DNA from: Streptomyces sp. NBC_00223
Lineage (GTDB): Bacteria > Actinomycetota > Actinomycetes > Streptomycetales > Streptomycetaceae
Reading direction: 5' to 3'
Assembly (NCBI RefSeq): GCF_036199905.1
Contig: NZ_CP108109.1
Location: forward strand, 930,001 to 994,000
Length of the DNA stretch: 64,000 nt
How positions within the stretch are numbered: the stretch's first letter is position 1; the number at the start of each line of letters is the position of its first letter. The position numbers and the translations under genes are program-made. Of the stretch, positions 26,835 through 36,728 are shown in pieces. Below the pieces are notes generated by a model. It was not told the DNA's origin and ran no database searches. It saw only the letters and a program-made list of their open reading frames with translations.

Positions 26835-29800
26835 GCCCACCACCCCGCCGGAAGAGGAGATGCCCGCCGTCGCCGTGATCGGCATGGCGGCGCGCTTCCC
26901 GGGCGCGGACGACGTCGACGCCTTCTGGGAGAACCTCACCGCGGGCCGCGACGCGATACGGCCCATCACCGACGAGGAGTTCCTCGCGGCGGGCGGCGAC
27001 CCGGAGGACCTCGACGACCCGACCCTGATCCGGATGGCGTCCGTGGTCGGCGGAATCGACCGCTTCGACGCGGACTTCTTCGGGATGAGTCCGGCGGAGG
27101 CGGCCGTCGTCGACCCGCAGCAGCGGCTGCTGCTGGAGACGGCGTACCGCGCGCTGGAGGACGCGGGGCAGGTGCGCGAGGCGTCGGAGATCACCACGGG
27201 CGTGTACGCGGGCGCCGGCGACAGCCGCTACTACCCGGCGCACCTGTATCCCCACTACGCCGGTCAGCCGGGGTCGATGGCTCTGGTGCACGCGGCCACC
27301 GCCAACTCACTGGGCACGCTGGCCACCCGGATCTCCTACGAACTCGGGCTCACCGGGCCGAGTCTGTCGCTCCAGACGGCGTGCTCCACGGCGCTGGTCG
27401 CGCTGCACACCGCGTGCCAGGACCTGCTGGACTTCCGGTGCGACCTGGCGCTCGTCGGGGCGGTGTCCCTCAACCCCTCGGCGCTCCTGGGGTACCGGCA
27501 CGTGCCGGACGGTCCGTTCTCGCCCGACGGGCGCTGCCGGGCCTTCGCGGCGGACGCGGCCGGCACCTCCTCGGGCGACGGGGTCGGGGTGGTCGTACTG
27601 AAGCGGCTGGGGGACGCGCTCGCCGACGGGGACCGGATCCGGGCCGTGGTGCGGGGCTCGGCGATCAACAACGACGGGCGCCGCAAGGTCGGGTTCACCG
27701 CTCCCAGCGCGTCCGGCCAGGCCGAGGTGATCCTCGCCGCCCAGGCCCAGGGCGACATCGACGCGGACACCATCGGGCTGGTCGAGGCACACGGCACCGC
27801 CACCCGGATCGGCGACCCGATCGAGGTCGCGGCGCTGACCGAGGCGTTCCGGGCGAGCACGGACCGGCGCGGGTTCTGCGCGCTGGGCTCGGTCAAGACC
27901 AACATCGGGCATCTCGGCGCGGCGGCCGGAATCGCCGGGTTCGTGAAGGCCGTACTCGCCCTGGAGCACCGGCGCATACCGCCCAGCCTGCACTTCGACG
28001 CGCCGAATCCGCTGATCGACTTCGCGTCCAGCCCGTTCCGGGTGCCGACCGAGCTGGAGGAGTGGCCGGACGGCGGCCGTCCGCGCCGGGCGGCGATCAG
28101 CGCCTTCGGGGTCGGCGGCACCAACGCCCACGTCATCATCGAGGAGGCACCGCCCGCCCCGAAGCCGCCCCGGCCCACCGCGGCCCCCCGGCGGCATGTC
28201 CTGCCGCTGTCCGCGCGTACCGCGGGCGCCCTGCGCGGCCAGGCCGACGCCCTGGCCAATCACCTGGAACGCCACCCCGCACTGCGGCTCGACGACGTCG
28301 CGCACTCCCTGCGCACCGAGCGCCCGGCGCTGCGCCACCGGCTCACCGTCAGCGCCACCACGGCCGCCGAGGCGGTCGCCGCGCTCCGCGCTCCGCAGCC
28401 ACCGGTGGGTCCCGTGCCCGACGATCCGCCACGGGTGGCTTTCCTGCTGCCGGGCGGCGGCACCCAGTACGTCGGCATGGGCGCCGGGCTGTACCGGGAG
28501 AACGACGTCTACCGCGACGTGGTGGACCACTGCGCGCACGTCCTGCGGCCGGTCGTCGGCGGCGATCTGCGCACCGCCCTGTTCGAGCGGGTCGAGCCGG
28601 GCAGCACGACCGCCTTCCTCGCCCTGGTCGTCACCGAGTACGCGCTGGCCAGGACGCTGATGGAGCAGGGGGTGCGCCCCGACGCGCTGATCGGGCATTC
28701 CCTGGGCGAGTACACGGCGGCCTGCCTGGCCGGCGTGATGGATCTCGACGAGATGCTGCCGGTGGTCGCCGAGCGGATCCGGCTCATCTCCTCCCGCGGC
28801 GGGGCGACCGTCGGCGTGGCCGCCTCCGCGGACGCCGTCGCCCCGCTGCTCGGCCCGCAGCTGTCGCTCGCCGCCGTGAACGGCCCCGCGGCCTGCACGG
28901 TCGCCGGGCAGACAGAGGCGGTGGCCCGGTTCGAGGCCGAACTCACCCGCCGGGACGTGCCGTTCCGCCGGCTGCGCATGCCCGCCGCCGCCCACTCCCA
29001 CGTCCTCGACCCGATCCTGGACACCTTCGCCGGGCAGTTGCGTACCCTGCGGCTGCGACCGCCCCGGATCCCGTACGTCACCAATGTCACCGGCACCTGG
29101 ATCACCGACGCGCAGGCGACGGACGTACGGCACTGGGTCGACCACACGCGGCGGACCGTACGGTTCGCCGACGGGGTCGGCGCGTTGTGGGCGGACGCTC
29201 GACCGGTGCTCGTGGAGATCGGGCCCGGTGACAGCATGACCAAACTGGCCCGCGCCCGCCTGACGGGCGAGGAGCCGGTGACCGTGGCGACCATGCGGCA
29301 CGCCAAGGCGAGCGGGCCGGACGGCTTCGTCCTCGCCGGTGCGCTGGGACGGCTGTGGGCCGCCGGGGTCGAGGGGGCGCTGCCCGACGGCACGGACCCC
29401 GCCGCGCCCGCGCGCCGGGTGCGGCTGCCCGGTTACGCCTTCGACCGGCGGCGGCACTGGATCGACGCCCCGGGCGCGCGCGCCGTCTCCGGGGCGGCGG
29501 AGCGGGAGCGGGCCGTCGCTCCCGGGGGCGGACGGATGTCCCGTCCGCTGCTGACGACCGAGCACGTGGCGCCGCGCACGGACCGGGAGCAGGCGGTGAC
29601 CGAGCTGTGGCAGGAGCAGTTGGGCATCGAGGGCATCGGCGTCCACGACAACTTCTTCGACCTCGGCGGCGACTCGATGCGGGCCGTGCTCCTCGTGGGC
29701 CGGCTGCGCGCGACGGGCGTGCTCGACGTACCGGCCGCGACGCTGCTGGCCGAACCGACGGTGGCCGGGCTGCTGGCCTCGGCCGAAGACCGCCGGGGCC

Positions 29801-30630
29801 CGTCCTCCGACACGCTGCGCCCGCTGCTGCCGCTGCGCCGGGAGGGCGCGGGGACGCCGCTGTTCTGCCTCCATCCCGGAGCGGGCGTCTCCTGGCGGTA
29901 CACCGGTCTGCTGCCGCATCTCGGCCCGGACCAGCCGGTCTTCGGCATCCAGGCGTACGGCCTCGACGGCACCCGTCCGCCCGCACCGGACGCCGCGTCC
30001 ATGGTGGCGTCGTACGTGGACCTCATCCGCGAGGCACAGCCCGTGGGCCCCTACCGGCTGCTGGGCTGGTCCTACGGCGGGTTCGTCGCGCACGCCATGG
30101 CCTGCGCGCTCCAGGAGCGCGGTGAGCGGGTCGAGTTGCTGGCTCTGCTGGACGCCCCGCAGACGCACGGTACGCTCCACGACCCGGAACAGGCCGAACG
30201 GCAGGTGGCCGCGCTGCTGACGCGGGTGGCGGGCCTGCCGGCCGCCGCGGACGGCGCGGTCCCGGACGTCGAGGGCGTGCTGGCGCGGATCGGCGAGGAC
30301 CCGGCGGACGGCGCCGCCGCGGCTCCGGTGACGCGCGCCGAGGCCGCGGCGATCGCCGAAGTGATGCGCAACAACCTGCGGATCGCACCACAGTTCAGCC
30401 CCGGTGTGTTCCGCGGCGACGTGCTGTTCTTCAGCGCGACCGAGGACGCGGGCGCCGACGGCGCCGACCTCTCCCTCGCGCCGGGCAAGGCGGACTCCTG
30501 GCGGCCGTACGTCGACGGATCGCTGACCGATCACGCCGTGCCCTGCGGCCACTACGAAATGACCGAACCCGGGCCGATGGCCGAGATCGGCGCGGTGGTG
30601 GCCAAGGCCCTGCGCGCCGTCTCCGGCTGA
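26827..30630 (+). CDS. antD: AntD, type I polyketide synthase KS-AT-ACP-TE
   Basis: 1267 aa from ATG 26827, overlapping the antC stop by 8 bases. KS at about 10-440 has the Cys (TACSTA, about 186), EAHGTAT and NIGHL motifs. AT at about 535-860 has PGGGTQY and GHSLGEY (622). The ACP carries LGGDSM (about 946). The C-terminal thioesterase carries GWSYGG (about 1080). There is no built-in reductase, consistent with the separate ketoreductase AntM. AntD extends the dipeptidyl-lactate chain once with an alkylmalonyl unit made via AntE and cyclises it to the nine-membered dilactone. The AT is known for broad alkylmalonyl tolerance, giving the antimycin congener series. Confidence 0.97.
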   Translation: MAEPTTPPEEEMPAVAVIGMAARFPGADDVDAFWENLTAGRDAIRPITDEEFLAAGGDPEDLDDPTLIRMASVVGGIDRFDADFFGMSPAEAAVVDPQQRLLLETAYRALEDAGQVREASEITTGVYAGAGDSRYYPAHLYPHYAGQPGSMALVHAATANSLGTLATRISYELGLTGPSLSLQTACSTALVALHTACQDLLDFRCDLALVGAVSLNPSALLGYRHVPDGPFSPDGRCRAFAADAAGTSSGDGVGVVVLKRLGDALADGDRIRAVVRGSAINNDGRRKVGFTAPSASGQAEVILAAQAQGDIDADTIGLVEAHGTATRIGDPIEVAALTEAFRASTDRRGFCALGSVKTNIGHLGAAAGIAGFVKAVLALEHRRIPPSLHFDAPNPLIDFASSPFRVPTELEEWPDGGRPRRAAISAFGVGGTNAHVIIEEAPPAPKPPRPTAAPRRHVLPLSARTAGALRGQADALANHLERHPALRLDDVAHSLRTERPALRHRLTVSATTAAEAVAALRAPQPPVGPVPDDPPRVAFLLPGGGTQYVGMGAGLYRENDVYRDVVDHCAHVLRPVVGGDLRTALFERVEPGSTTAFLALVVTEYALARTLMEQGVRPDALIGHSLGEYTAACLAGVMDLDEMLPVVAERIRLISSRGGATVGVAASADAVAPLLGPQLSLAAVNGPAACTVAGQTEAVARFEAELTRRDVPFRRLRMPAAAHSHVLDPILDTFAGQLRTLRLRPPRIPYVTNVTGTWITDAQATDVRHWVDHTRRTVRFADGVGALWADARPVLVEIGPGDSMTKLARARLTGEEPVTVATMRHAKASGPDGFVLAGALGRLWAAGVEGALPDGTDPAAPARRVRLPGYAFDRRRHWIDAPGARAVSGAAERERAVAPGGGRMSRPLLTTEHVAPRTDREQAVTELWQEQLGIEGIGVHDNFFDLGGDSMRAVLLVGRLRATGVLDVPAATLLAEPTVAGLLASAEDRRGPSSDTLRPLLPLRREGAGTPLFCLHPGAGVSWRYTGLLPHLGPDQPVFGIQAYGLDGTRPPAPDAASMVASYVDLIREAQPVGPYRLLGWSYGGFVAHAMACALQERGERVELLALLDAPQTHGTLHDPEQAERQVAALLTRVAGLPAAADGAVPDVEGVLARIGEDPADGAAAAPVTRAEAAAIAEVMRNNLRIAPQFSPGVFRGDVLFFSATEDAGADGADLSLAPGKADSWRPYVDGSLTDHAVPCGHYEMTEPGPMAEIGAVVAKALRAVSG

Positions 30631-30688
30631 ACCCGGCCCGCTCCCCGGCTCATCGGGCCCTCCTCCACCGAACGCTCAGGAGTACTCT

Positions 30689-31912
30689 GTGATCAAGGAC
30701 CTCTACGACCTCGGCGACGCGCCCGAACTCGGCGCGGTGCCCAAGCGGATGTACGCCTCCGTGATCCGCCGCGAGCGCTACGGCGAGCCCGTCGACGCCT
30801 TCCGCACCGAGGTGGTGGACGTTCCACCGGTACGGCCGGGCCAGGTCCTGGTGAAGGTGATGGCGGCCGGCGTGAACTACAACAACGTGTGGGCCGCGCT
30901 GGGTTCGCCGCTGGACGTCATCACCGCCCGGCAGAAGCAGGGCGCCGCGGAGGACTTCCACATCGGCGGCTCCGACCTCTCCGGCGTCGTCTGGGCCGTC
31001 GGTGAGAACGTGCGCGGGGTGAAGCCGGGCGACGAGGTGGTCGTGCTGGCCGCGCGCTGGGACGAGTCCGCCGAGGACGTCCGGCTCGGCGCCGAGCCGA
31101 TCACCTCCACCTCGCAGCGGGTCTGGGGCTACGAGGAGAACTACGGCTCCTTCGCGCAGTTCGCGGTCGTCGACGACTACATGTGCCACCCCAAGCCGGC
31201 CCGGCTGTCCTGGGCGGCGTCGGCCTGCTACATGGCGACGGCGGCGACCGCCTACCGTCAGCTGTTCGGCTGGCAGCCGCACACCGTCCGCCCCGGCGAC
31301 CCGGTCCTGGTCTGGGGCGGCGCGGGCGGCCTCGGCAGCATCGCCATCCAGCTCGTCCGGCATGTCGGCGGCATACCCGTGGCCGTCGTCTCCAGCCAGG
31401 AGCGCGGCGAGTTCTGCGTGGGGCTCGGCGCCGAGGGCTGGATCGACCGGCGGGACTTCGACCACTGGGGCCGCCTGCCGGACGCCTCGGACGAGGCGGC
31501 CATGGCCAAGTGGCTGTCCGGGGCGCGGGCGTTCGGCCGCCGTTTCTGGGAGGTGCTCGGCGAGCGGCGGGCGCCGCGGATCGTGCTGGAGCACTCCGGC
31601 GCCGACACCATTCCGACGTCGCTGTACCTCTGCGACAACGCCGGCATGGTGGTCATCTGCGGCGGTACGACCGGCTACAACGGCGATGTCGACCTGCGGT
31701 TCCTGTGGATGCGGCAGAAGCGGTTGCAGGGCTCGCACGTGGCGTCGCTGCGCGAGGCGCGCGAGGTGACCCGGCTGATCGACCAGGGAGCCGTCGACCC
31801 GTGCCTGTCACGGACGTTCGGCTTCGAGGAGATCGGCCTCGCGCATCAGCTGCTGCACGAGAATCGGCACCCGGCCGGGAACATGGCGGTGCTGGTGAAC
31901 GCGAGCGAGTAG
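30689..31912 (+). CDS. antE: AntE, crotonyl-CoA carboxylase/reductase homologue
   Basis: 407 aa from GTG 30689 (caggag upstream), 58 bases after antD. It belongs to the medium-chain reductase superfamily: an N-terminal catalytic GroES-like part (GSDLSGVVWAVGENVRGVKP), then the NADPH-binding motif VWGGAGGLGSIAIQLVRHVG near residue 210. Length and the TSTSQRVWGYEENYGSFAQF stretch fit crotonyl-CoA carboxylase/reductases, which reductively carboxylate 2-enoyl-CoAs to alkylmalonyl-CoAs. It supplies the extender unit for AntD and is the last gene of antCDE. Confidence 0.95.
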   Translation: MIKDLYDLGDAPELGAVPKRMYASVIRRERYGEPVDAFRTEVVDVPPVRPGQVLVKVMAAGVNYNNVWAALGSPLDVITARQKQGAAEDFHIGGSDLSGVVWAVGENVRGVKPGDEVVVLAARWDESAEDVRLGAEPITSTSQRVWGYEENYGSFAQFAVVDDYMCHPKPARLSWAASACYMATAATAYRQLFGWQPHTVRPGDPVLVWGGAGGLGSIAIQLVRHVGGIPVAVVSSQERGEFCVGLGAEGWIDRRDFDHWGRLPDASDEAAMAKWLSGARAFGRRFWEVLGERRAPRIVLEHSGADTIPTSLYLCDNAGMVVICGGTTGYNGDVDLRFLWMRQKRLQGSHVASLREAREVTRLIDQGAVDPCLSRTFGFEEIGLAHQLLHENRHPAGNMAVLVNASE

Positions 31913-31943
31913 CGGCGCGGCGGCGGGGCCCGGCGGCTTCCGG

Positions 31944-31983
31944 CCGTTCCGGGACCTCTCCGCGGGGAGAGGTCCCGGAACGG
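31944..31983. terminator. bidirectional terminator between antE and antF
   Basis: Perfect 18-bp inverted repeat (ccgttccgggacctctcc / ggagaggtcccggaacgg) with loop gcgg, midway between the convergent stops of antE and antF. Confidence 0.9.
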
Positions 31984-32054
31984 GGGCGCAGAGCGGGCGT
32001 CGGCGCGCCGTCGGGGCGAGCCCGCTCGCCCGTGCACCGCGCGGGAGGGCTGCC

Positions 32055-33539
32055 TCAGACCCGCCCGCGCAGCTGCTTCTTGATGATCTTCCCGGCGGGG
32101 TTCCGCGGCACCTGCTCGATGAACTCGACGCGGCGGGGCCGCTTGTAGGGGGCGAGGTTCCCGGCGAGGTGCGCGAGCAGGGTCCGGGCGTCCGTGGCCT
32201 CCTCGGCGACGACGTACGCCAGAGGTATCTCGCCGTAGTCCTCGTCCGGGATGCCGACGACGGCCGCGTCCCTGACCGCCGGGTGGGTCATGAGGACGCG
32301 CTCGATCTCGGACGGGTACACGTTCTGGCCGGCCCGGATGATCAGGTCCTTGGTCCGGTCCACGAGGTGGATACGGCCGCCCTCGTCGACGAATCCGAGG
32401 TCCCCGGTGCGGACCCAGCCGTTCAGGAGCACTTCCTCGGTGGCCCCGGGGTCGTTCCAGTAGCCCTGCATGACCCCGGGCCCCCGCACGACGATCTCGC
32501 CGATCCCGCCCCTGGGCAGCTCCCCGCCCCCGGCGCCGACGGCACGCGCGGACATGCCCGGGATCACCCGGCCGCACGGGATACGGACCGTGACCTCACC
32601 GGGCGCGGGGTGTTCCTCGGGGCCGAGGGTCACGAACGGACCGCCGACCTCGGTCATGCCGTACACCTGGCGGAAACCGCAGCCGAGCCGGGTCACGGCA
32701 TCGGCGTAGACGTCGAGGGGCATCGGGGCGGCGCCGTAGAGGATCTCGCGCAGGGAGGACAGGTCGGTGCTGTGCGAGGCCTTCGCCTGGAGCATGAAGC
32801 GCAGCATCTGCGGGACGAGCCACAGGTGGGTGGCCCGGTGCTGTTCGACGGCGGCCAGGGCGCGCTGCGGTGTGAAGCCGGGCATCAGCACGATCGTGGC
32901 CCCGGCGGCCATGTAGGTGAGGGAGACGACCATGCTGCCGTGGTAGAGGGGGGCGCAGTTGACCATGACGATGTCGTCGGTGGGGCGGGCGACGGCCAGC
33001 CAGCCCAGACCGATGGCGCGGAACGACGCCGGGTCGACGGTGACGCCCTTGGCCTGGCCGGTGGTCGCCGAGGTGTGCAGGACGGCGACCGGGTCGGTGT
33101 CGGCGACCTCCGGCTGCGGGACCGGTCCGGTGACCGTGCCGAGGGCGGTGAACACCGGCTTGTCGAGCGCCAGGCGCAGACGTACGTGGTCCGGCAGTGA
33201 GGTGTGCCGGTCGAGCAGCTCCGACTCGCCCAGCACCGCGACCGCGCCGACCCGCTCGATGATCCCCGTCACCTCCGGCGCGGCGAGGCTGTGGTTCAGC
33301 GGCACGAACAGGGCGCCCAGGCGGGCCAGCGCGAAGTAGCTCTCCAGGACCTCGATCCGGTCCAGGGAGAGGACGGCCACCCGGTCACCGCGTTCGATGC
33401 CGAGATCGGCCAGCCCCCCGGCGAGTTCGGCCGTCCGGTCGTGGAATTGCGCCCAGGTGACGCTGCGGTGCTCGTCGACGAGGGCGACCCGGTCGGGGAA
33501 GCACTGGCGATTGCGCTCCAGCAGTTGGGTCAGCCACAT
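32055..33539 (-). CDS. antF: AntF, acyl-AMP ligase for anthranilate loading
   Basis: 494 aa from ATG 33539, overlapping the antG stop; a GTG at 33542 is an alternative. It belongs to the ANL adenylating superfamily. Visible motifs are the phosphate loop HTSATTGQAKG, YGMTEVGGPF, NGWVRTGDLGFVDEGGRIHL and the C-terminal lysine region NPAGKIIKKQLRGRV. The substrate loop suits an aryl acid. In the antimycin pathway AntF activates anthranilate and transfers it to the carrier protein AntG, encoded immediately upstream in the antGF operon. The family length is normal. Confidence 0.93.
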   Translation of the reverse strand: MWLTQLLERNRQCFPDRVALVDEHRSVTWAQFHDRTAELAGGLADLGIERGDRVAVLSLDRIEVLESYFALARLGALFVPLNHSLAAPEVTGIIERVGAVAVLGESELLDRHTSLPDHVRLRLALDKPVFTALGTVTGPVPQPEVADTDPVAVLHTSATTGQAKGVTVDPASFRAIGLGWLAVARPTDDIVMVNCAPLYHGSMVVSLTYMAAGATIVLMPGFTPQRALAAVEQHRATHLWLVPQMLRFMLQAKASHSTDLSSLREILYGAAPMPLDVYADAVTRLGCGFRQVYGMTEVGGPFVTLGPEEHPAPGEVTVRIPCGRVIPGMSARAVGAGGGELPRGGIGEIVVRGPGVMQGYWNDPGATEEVLLNGWVRTGDLGFVDEGGRIHLVDRTKDLIIRAGQNVYPSEIERVLMTHPAVRDAAVVGIPDEDYGEIPLAYVVAEEATDARTLLAHLAGNLAPYKRPRRVEFIEQVPRNPAGKIIKKQLRGRV

Positions 33540-33787
33540 CACGCGCCGCCCGCGGAACCGGCGACGGAACGCTCGGCGATGAACCGCTCGTAGTCGTCGA
33601 TGGTGTTCAGGTGCTCCATGTCGGCAGCCGTGATCTCCACCCCGGTGCGCTGCTCCACCAGCAGCACCAGCCGCACCAGGTCACCCGAGTCGATGCCGCT
33701 GCCGGCCAGCGCTTCGTCGTCGCCGATGGCCTCGGCGTACTCGATCGTGCCGGTGAGTTCGACCAGCAACTGCCTGATGGTGCTCAT
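33539..33787 (-). CDS. antG: AntG, stand-alone acyl carrier protein
   Basis: 82 aa from ATG 33787 with aagggg upstream. The carrier fold shows the phosphopantetheine serine in the GIDSGDLVRLVLLVEQ segment, followed by VEITAADMEHLNTIDDYERF. It carries the anthraniloyl group during ring rearrangement by AntHIJKL, then delivers 3-formamidosalicylate to the first C domain of AntC. Its stop overlaps the antF start (TGATG), giving 1:1 coupled expression. It diverges from antH across the promoter region at 33892-33952. Confidence 0.93.
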   Translation of the reverse strand: MSTIRQLLVELTGTIEYAEAIGDDEALAGSGIDSGDLVRLVLLVEQRTGVEITAADMEHLNTIDDYERFIAERSVAGSAGGA

Positions 33788-33891
33788 GGCTTCCCCTTTC
33801 GTCCTGCCGCGGCCGGCGCCCGTGGGCAGCCCGGATGAGACAGGCGCACGCGTCCGGATCTCACCGGGAGAAGAGGCACGCGGGGGGCGGA

Positions 33892-33952
33892 GCTATCCCC
33901 GCGCCGTGAGTGACATGTGTCACGCGGGCAACCGGGAGCGGCCGGGGATAGC
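33892..33952. promoter_or_regulatory. divergent promoter sites between antG and antH
   Basis: Two copies of cggggatagc face outward: gctatccccg at 33892-33901 (minus-strand reading) and cggggatagc at 33943-33952. Between them lies the palindrome gtgaca-tg-tgtcac (33910-33923). The copies end about 105 and 88 bases before the two start codons. Since both operons are known AntA sigma targets, the decamers are good candidates for the -10 elements, with gtcac/gcaac-like sequence as -35. Confidence 0.6.
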
Positions 33953-34039
33953 GGGCCCCGGCGACCGCCTCTTGTGTCTAGTGAGAGTCCGTCCCCCGGG
34001 CCGCCGTCGAGGCCCCGGGCGGTCACAGGCGAGGAAGTG

Positions 34040-35134
34040 ATGCGGGTGCTCGACCACAGCGCGCGGACAGCCGGCCCGGCGTCCGCGACGGTGTCCGCGG
34101 CGCGGGGCGCCGACGTCCCGCCGGAGCGGACCTCCCGCTCCGGCGGGCCGACCACGCAGGAGGAGCTCCTCGCACACTTCGAGGCGCTGCTGAGCGCCGG
34201 CGAGACCATCGAGCCGCGCGACTGGATACCCGACGGCTACCGACGGATGCTGCTACGCCAGATCGCCCAGCACGCCCACTCCGAGATCATCGGCATGCAG
34301 CCGGAGGGCGCCTGGCTGACCCGGTCCCCTTCGCTGCACCGCAAGTCGGTGCTCATCGCCAAGGTCCAGGACGAGGCCGGCCACGGCCTCTATCTGTACG
34401 CCGCCGCCGAGACGCTCGGTGTCGACCGCGCCGCGCTGCTCGACGCCCTCCACCAGGGCCGTCAGCGCTATGCCGCCACCTTCAACCACCCGGCGCTCAC
34501 CTGGGCCGACACCGGGGCGATCGCCTGGCTGACGGACGGCGCGGCGGTCATCAACCAGGCACCGCTCTGCCACACCTCGTACGGTCCGTACGCCCGGGCC
34601 ATGCGCCGCGTCTGCCAGGAGGAGGCCTTCCACGTCCGCCAGGGGTACGACCTGATACGTGCCCTGTGCGACGGCACGCCCGGGCAGCGGGAGATGGCGC
34701 AGGACGCGGTGAACCGCTGGTGGCTGCCGGCCGTGGCGCTGATGTTCGGCCCGCCCGACACGGTCGCCGCGGGCGCGGACGAGCGGACGGTGGCGCTGGG
34801 CGCGGCCGTGTCGCGGCAGGCCATCGCCTGGGGCATCAAGCGGCACACCAACGACGAACTGCGCCAGCGCTTCGTCGACCACTGCGTCCCGCAGGCCGAA
34901 CGCCTCGGGCTGAGCCTGCCGGACCCGGGGATCCGCTGGAACGAGGAGCGCGGCCACTACGACTTCGGGCCGATCGACTGGGAGCTGTACCGGGGGGCGC
35001 TCGGTGACGACACGCACTGCGCCCGGCAGCGCGTCGCGCACCGGGTCGCCGCGCACGAGGACGGGGCGTGGGTGCGGGAGGCGGCGGCCGCGTACGCGGC
35101 ACGCGTGGACGACGGCGGGAGGGCGGCGCTGTGA
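34040..35134 (+). CDS. antH: AntH, PaaA-like di-iron oxygenase subunit
   Basis: 364 aa from ATG 34040 (gaggaag upstream); an open extension to 33917 covers the promoter and is rejected. Ferritin-like helices carry the iron-ligand motifs DEAGHG and EEAFHVRQG (ExxH pairs), as in PaaA, the catalytic subunit of phenylacetyl-CoA epoxidase. With AntI, AntJ, AntK and AntL it converts anthraniloyl-S-AntG to 3-aminosalicyloyl-S-AntG through ring epoxidation and a shift of the acyl group. It is the first gene of the plus-strand operon antH-antO/P and overlaps antI by 4 bases. Confidence 0.95.
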   Translation: MRVLDHSARTAGPASATVSAARGADVPPERTSRSGGPTTQEELLAHFEALLSAGETIEPRDWIPDGYRRMLLRQIAQHAHSEIIGMQPEGAWLTRSPSLHRKSVLIAKVQDEAGHGLYLYAAAETLGVDRAALLDALHQGRQRYAATFNHPALTWADTGAIAWLTDGAAVINQAPLCHTSYGPYARAMRRVCQEEAFHVRQGYDLIRALCDGTPGQREMAQDAVNRWWLPAVALMFGPPDTVAAGADERTVALGAAVSRQAIAWGIKRHTNDELRQRFVDHCVPQAERLGLSLPDPGIRWNEERGHYDFGPIDWELYRGALGDDTHCARQRVAHRVAAHEDGAWVREAAAAYAARVDDGGRAAL

Positions 35135-35436
35135 GCCGGGAGGCCGAGGGAGCGATGGCGTCCTGGGAGGTCTTTCTGCGGCCGCGCCGGGGGCTCGCCC
35201 ACCAGCACGTCGGTTCGGTCCGGGCGGTCGATCCGGACATGGCGCTGGAGCACGCCCGCGACCTGTACACCCGTCGCGGTGACCCCCTGTCCCTGTGGGT
35301 GGTCCGCTCCGAGGCCGTTCACACGGCCTCCCCCACCGAACGCGACCCGTTCTTCGCGAACGCCCGCCACAAGCCGTACCGCTACCCCGAGCACTTCGCA
35401 CCGCTCGCCGAAGGAGGTGACCAGCGTGACGACTGA
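35131..35436 (+). CDS. antI: AntI, PaaB-like structural subunit
   Basis: 101 aa from GTG 35131 (GTGA overlap with antH). The sequence [20 protein letters not shown], then [20 protein letters not shown], follows PaaB, the small subunit that bridges PaaAC dimers. It lacks catalytic residues. Its stop lies inside the start of antJ. Confidence 0.93.
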   Translation: MSREAEGAMASWEVFLRPRRGLAHQHVGSVRAVDPDMALEHARDLYTRRGDPLSLWVVRSEAVHTASPTERDPFFANARHKPYRYPEHFAPLAEGGDQRDD

Positions 35437-36226
35437 GGGACCCGGCGCCGCGGCCGGGTCGCCCGCGGCACCCGCCGCGGGCGACCTGGCCGTCCTCGCC
35501 TCCCGGCTCGGCGACGACGCCCTCGTCCTCGGCCAGCGCCTGTGCCAGTGGATCACCCGCGCGCCGACGATCGAGGAGGACCTCGCGCTGTCGAACATCG
35601 CCCTCGACCTCATCGGGCACGCGCGCGCCCTGCTGACCCTCACCGGGCGCCTGGACGGCACCGGTCGCTCGGAGGACGACTTCGCCTTCGGCCGCTCGGA
35701 CCGCGAGTTCGGCAACTGCCTGCTCACCGAGCTGCCGGGCGGCGACTTCGCGGTGACGATCGCGCGGCAGCTCGTCTACAGCCACTACGCCGTCCTGTAC
35801 TACGAGGCGCTCGCCACGGCCGCCGAGGCGGAGCTGGCCGGCTTCGCCGCGCGGGCGGCCAAGGAGGTCGACTACCACCGCAGGCACGCCGACGGCTGGA
35901 CGGTGCGACTGGGCCTGGGGACCGCGGAGAGCGCCCGCCGTATGCAGGCCGGGCTGGACCGTGTGTGGCCGTACACCGGGGAGTTGTTCGCGGCGGACGA
36001 CGTGGTGGCCCGGCTCGCCGCCGCCGGGACCGCCGCGCCGCCCGCCGCGTCGCAAGGGGAGTGGCGGGAGCGCGTGGGCGCCGTCGTACGGCAAGCCGGG
36101 CTGGCCCTTCCCACGCCCGACTGGCAGGCGGCCGGCGGCCGGAGCGGTCTGCACTCCGAGGAGTTCGGCCCACTCGTCGCCGAACTGCAGTCGGTGCACC
36201 GGCAGTTCCCCGGAGGTAACTGGTGA
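35426..36226 (+). CDS. antJ: AntJ, PaaC-like structural subunit
   Basis: 266 aa from GTG 35426, with an almost perfect ribosome site aaggaggtga at 35411-35420; it overlaps antI by 11 bases. It is a ferritin-like helical protein related to PaaC (APTIEEDLALSNIALDLIGH, later KEVDYHRRHADGWTVRLG). PaaC pairs with PaaA and stabilises it but has no working di-iron site. It overlaps antK by 4 bases. Confidence 0.93.
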   Translation: MTTEGPGAAAGSPAAPAAGDLAVLASRLGDDALVLGQRLCQWITRAPTIEEDLALSNIALDLIGHARALLTLTGRLDGTGRSEDDFAFGRSDREFGNCLLTELPGGDFAVTIARQLVYSHYAVLYYEALATAAEAELAGFAARAAKEVDYHRRHADGWTVRLGLGTAESARRMQAGLDRVWPYTGELFAADDVVARLAAAGTAAPPAASQGEWRERVGAVVRQAGLALPTPDWQAAGGRSGLHSEEFGPLVAELQSVHRQFPGGNW

Positions 36227-36720
36227 CCGGCCGGACGCGCGTTCCCCTCGACGAGGTGCGGGCCCGCGTGCACGACCTCCCGGACCCCGAGCTGCCGGTC
36301 GTGACGCTGGGCGAACTCGGTGTGATCCGCGAGGTGCGCACGGCGGCCGACGGCCGACTGGAGGTGGACTTCACCCCCACCTTCCTCGGCTGCCCCGCCC
36401 TGTCCGCGATCGCCTCGGCCATCGCCGAGACCCTCACCCGGTGCGGTCACGCCGACGGCCGCGTCCGCCAGGTCACGGCCCCCGCCTGGAGCACGGACCG
36501 GATCACGCGGGCCGGCCGCCGCAAGCTCGCGGAGCACGGTATCGCCCCGCCCGGAGCCACGACCGCGCCGCGGCCCGTGCGGCTCGGCTTCGGCGTCCCC
36601 TGCCCGCACTGCGGCTCCCTGGCCACCCGGCCGCACAGCTCCTTCGGCCCGACCCGCTGCCAGTCGATCCTGGTGTGCGCGGCCTGCCACGAGACGTTCC
36701 CGTATCTGGCCACGGTGTGA
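36223..36720 (+). CDS. antK: AntK, PaaD-like Fe-S assembly-related subunit
   Basis: 165 aa from GTG 36223 (GTGA overlap). The N-terminal MIP18/DUF59 domain is visible as LPDPELPVVTLGELGVIREV and FTPTFLGCPALSAIASAI. The C-terminal zinc ribbon has PCPHCGS and CAACHETF. This is the PaaD arrangement; PaaD is needed for maturation of the oxygenase complex. It is followed by antL after 8 bases. Confidence 0.93.
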   Translation: MTGRTRVPLDEVRARVHDLPDPELPVVTLGELGVIREVRTAADGRLEVDFTPTFLGCPALSAIASAIAETLTRCGHADGRVRQVTAPAWSTDRITRAGRRKLAEHGIAPPGATTAPRPVRLGFGVPCPHCGSLATRPHSSFGPTRCQSILVCAACHETFPYLATV

Positions 36721-36728
36721 GGCCCCCG

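Noticed and set aside
18627..27197. A 2856-codon open frame on the minus strand opposite antC
   Set aside because: It is the antisense shadow of a high-GC gene. The plus strand carries full NRPS domain motifs, while the minus translation is Arg/Gly/Ala/Val low complexity without any motif.
27307..30552. A 1081-codon minus-strand frame opposite antD
   Set aside because: Antisense shadow of the KS-AT-ACP-TE gene with no recognisable domain.
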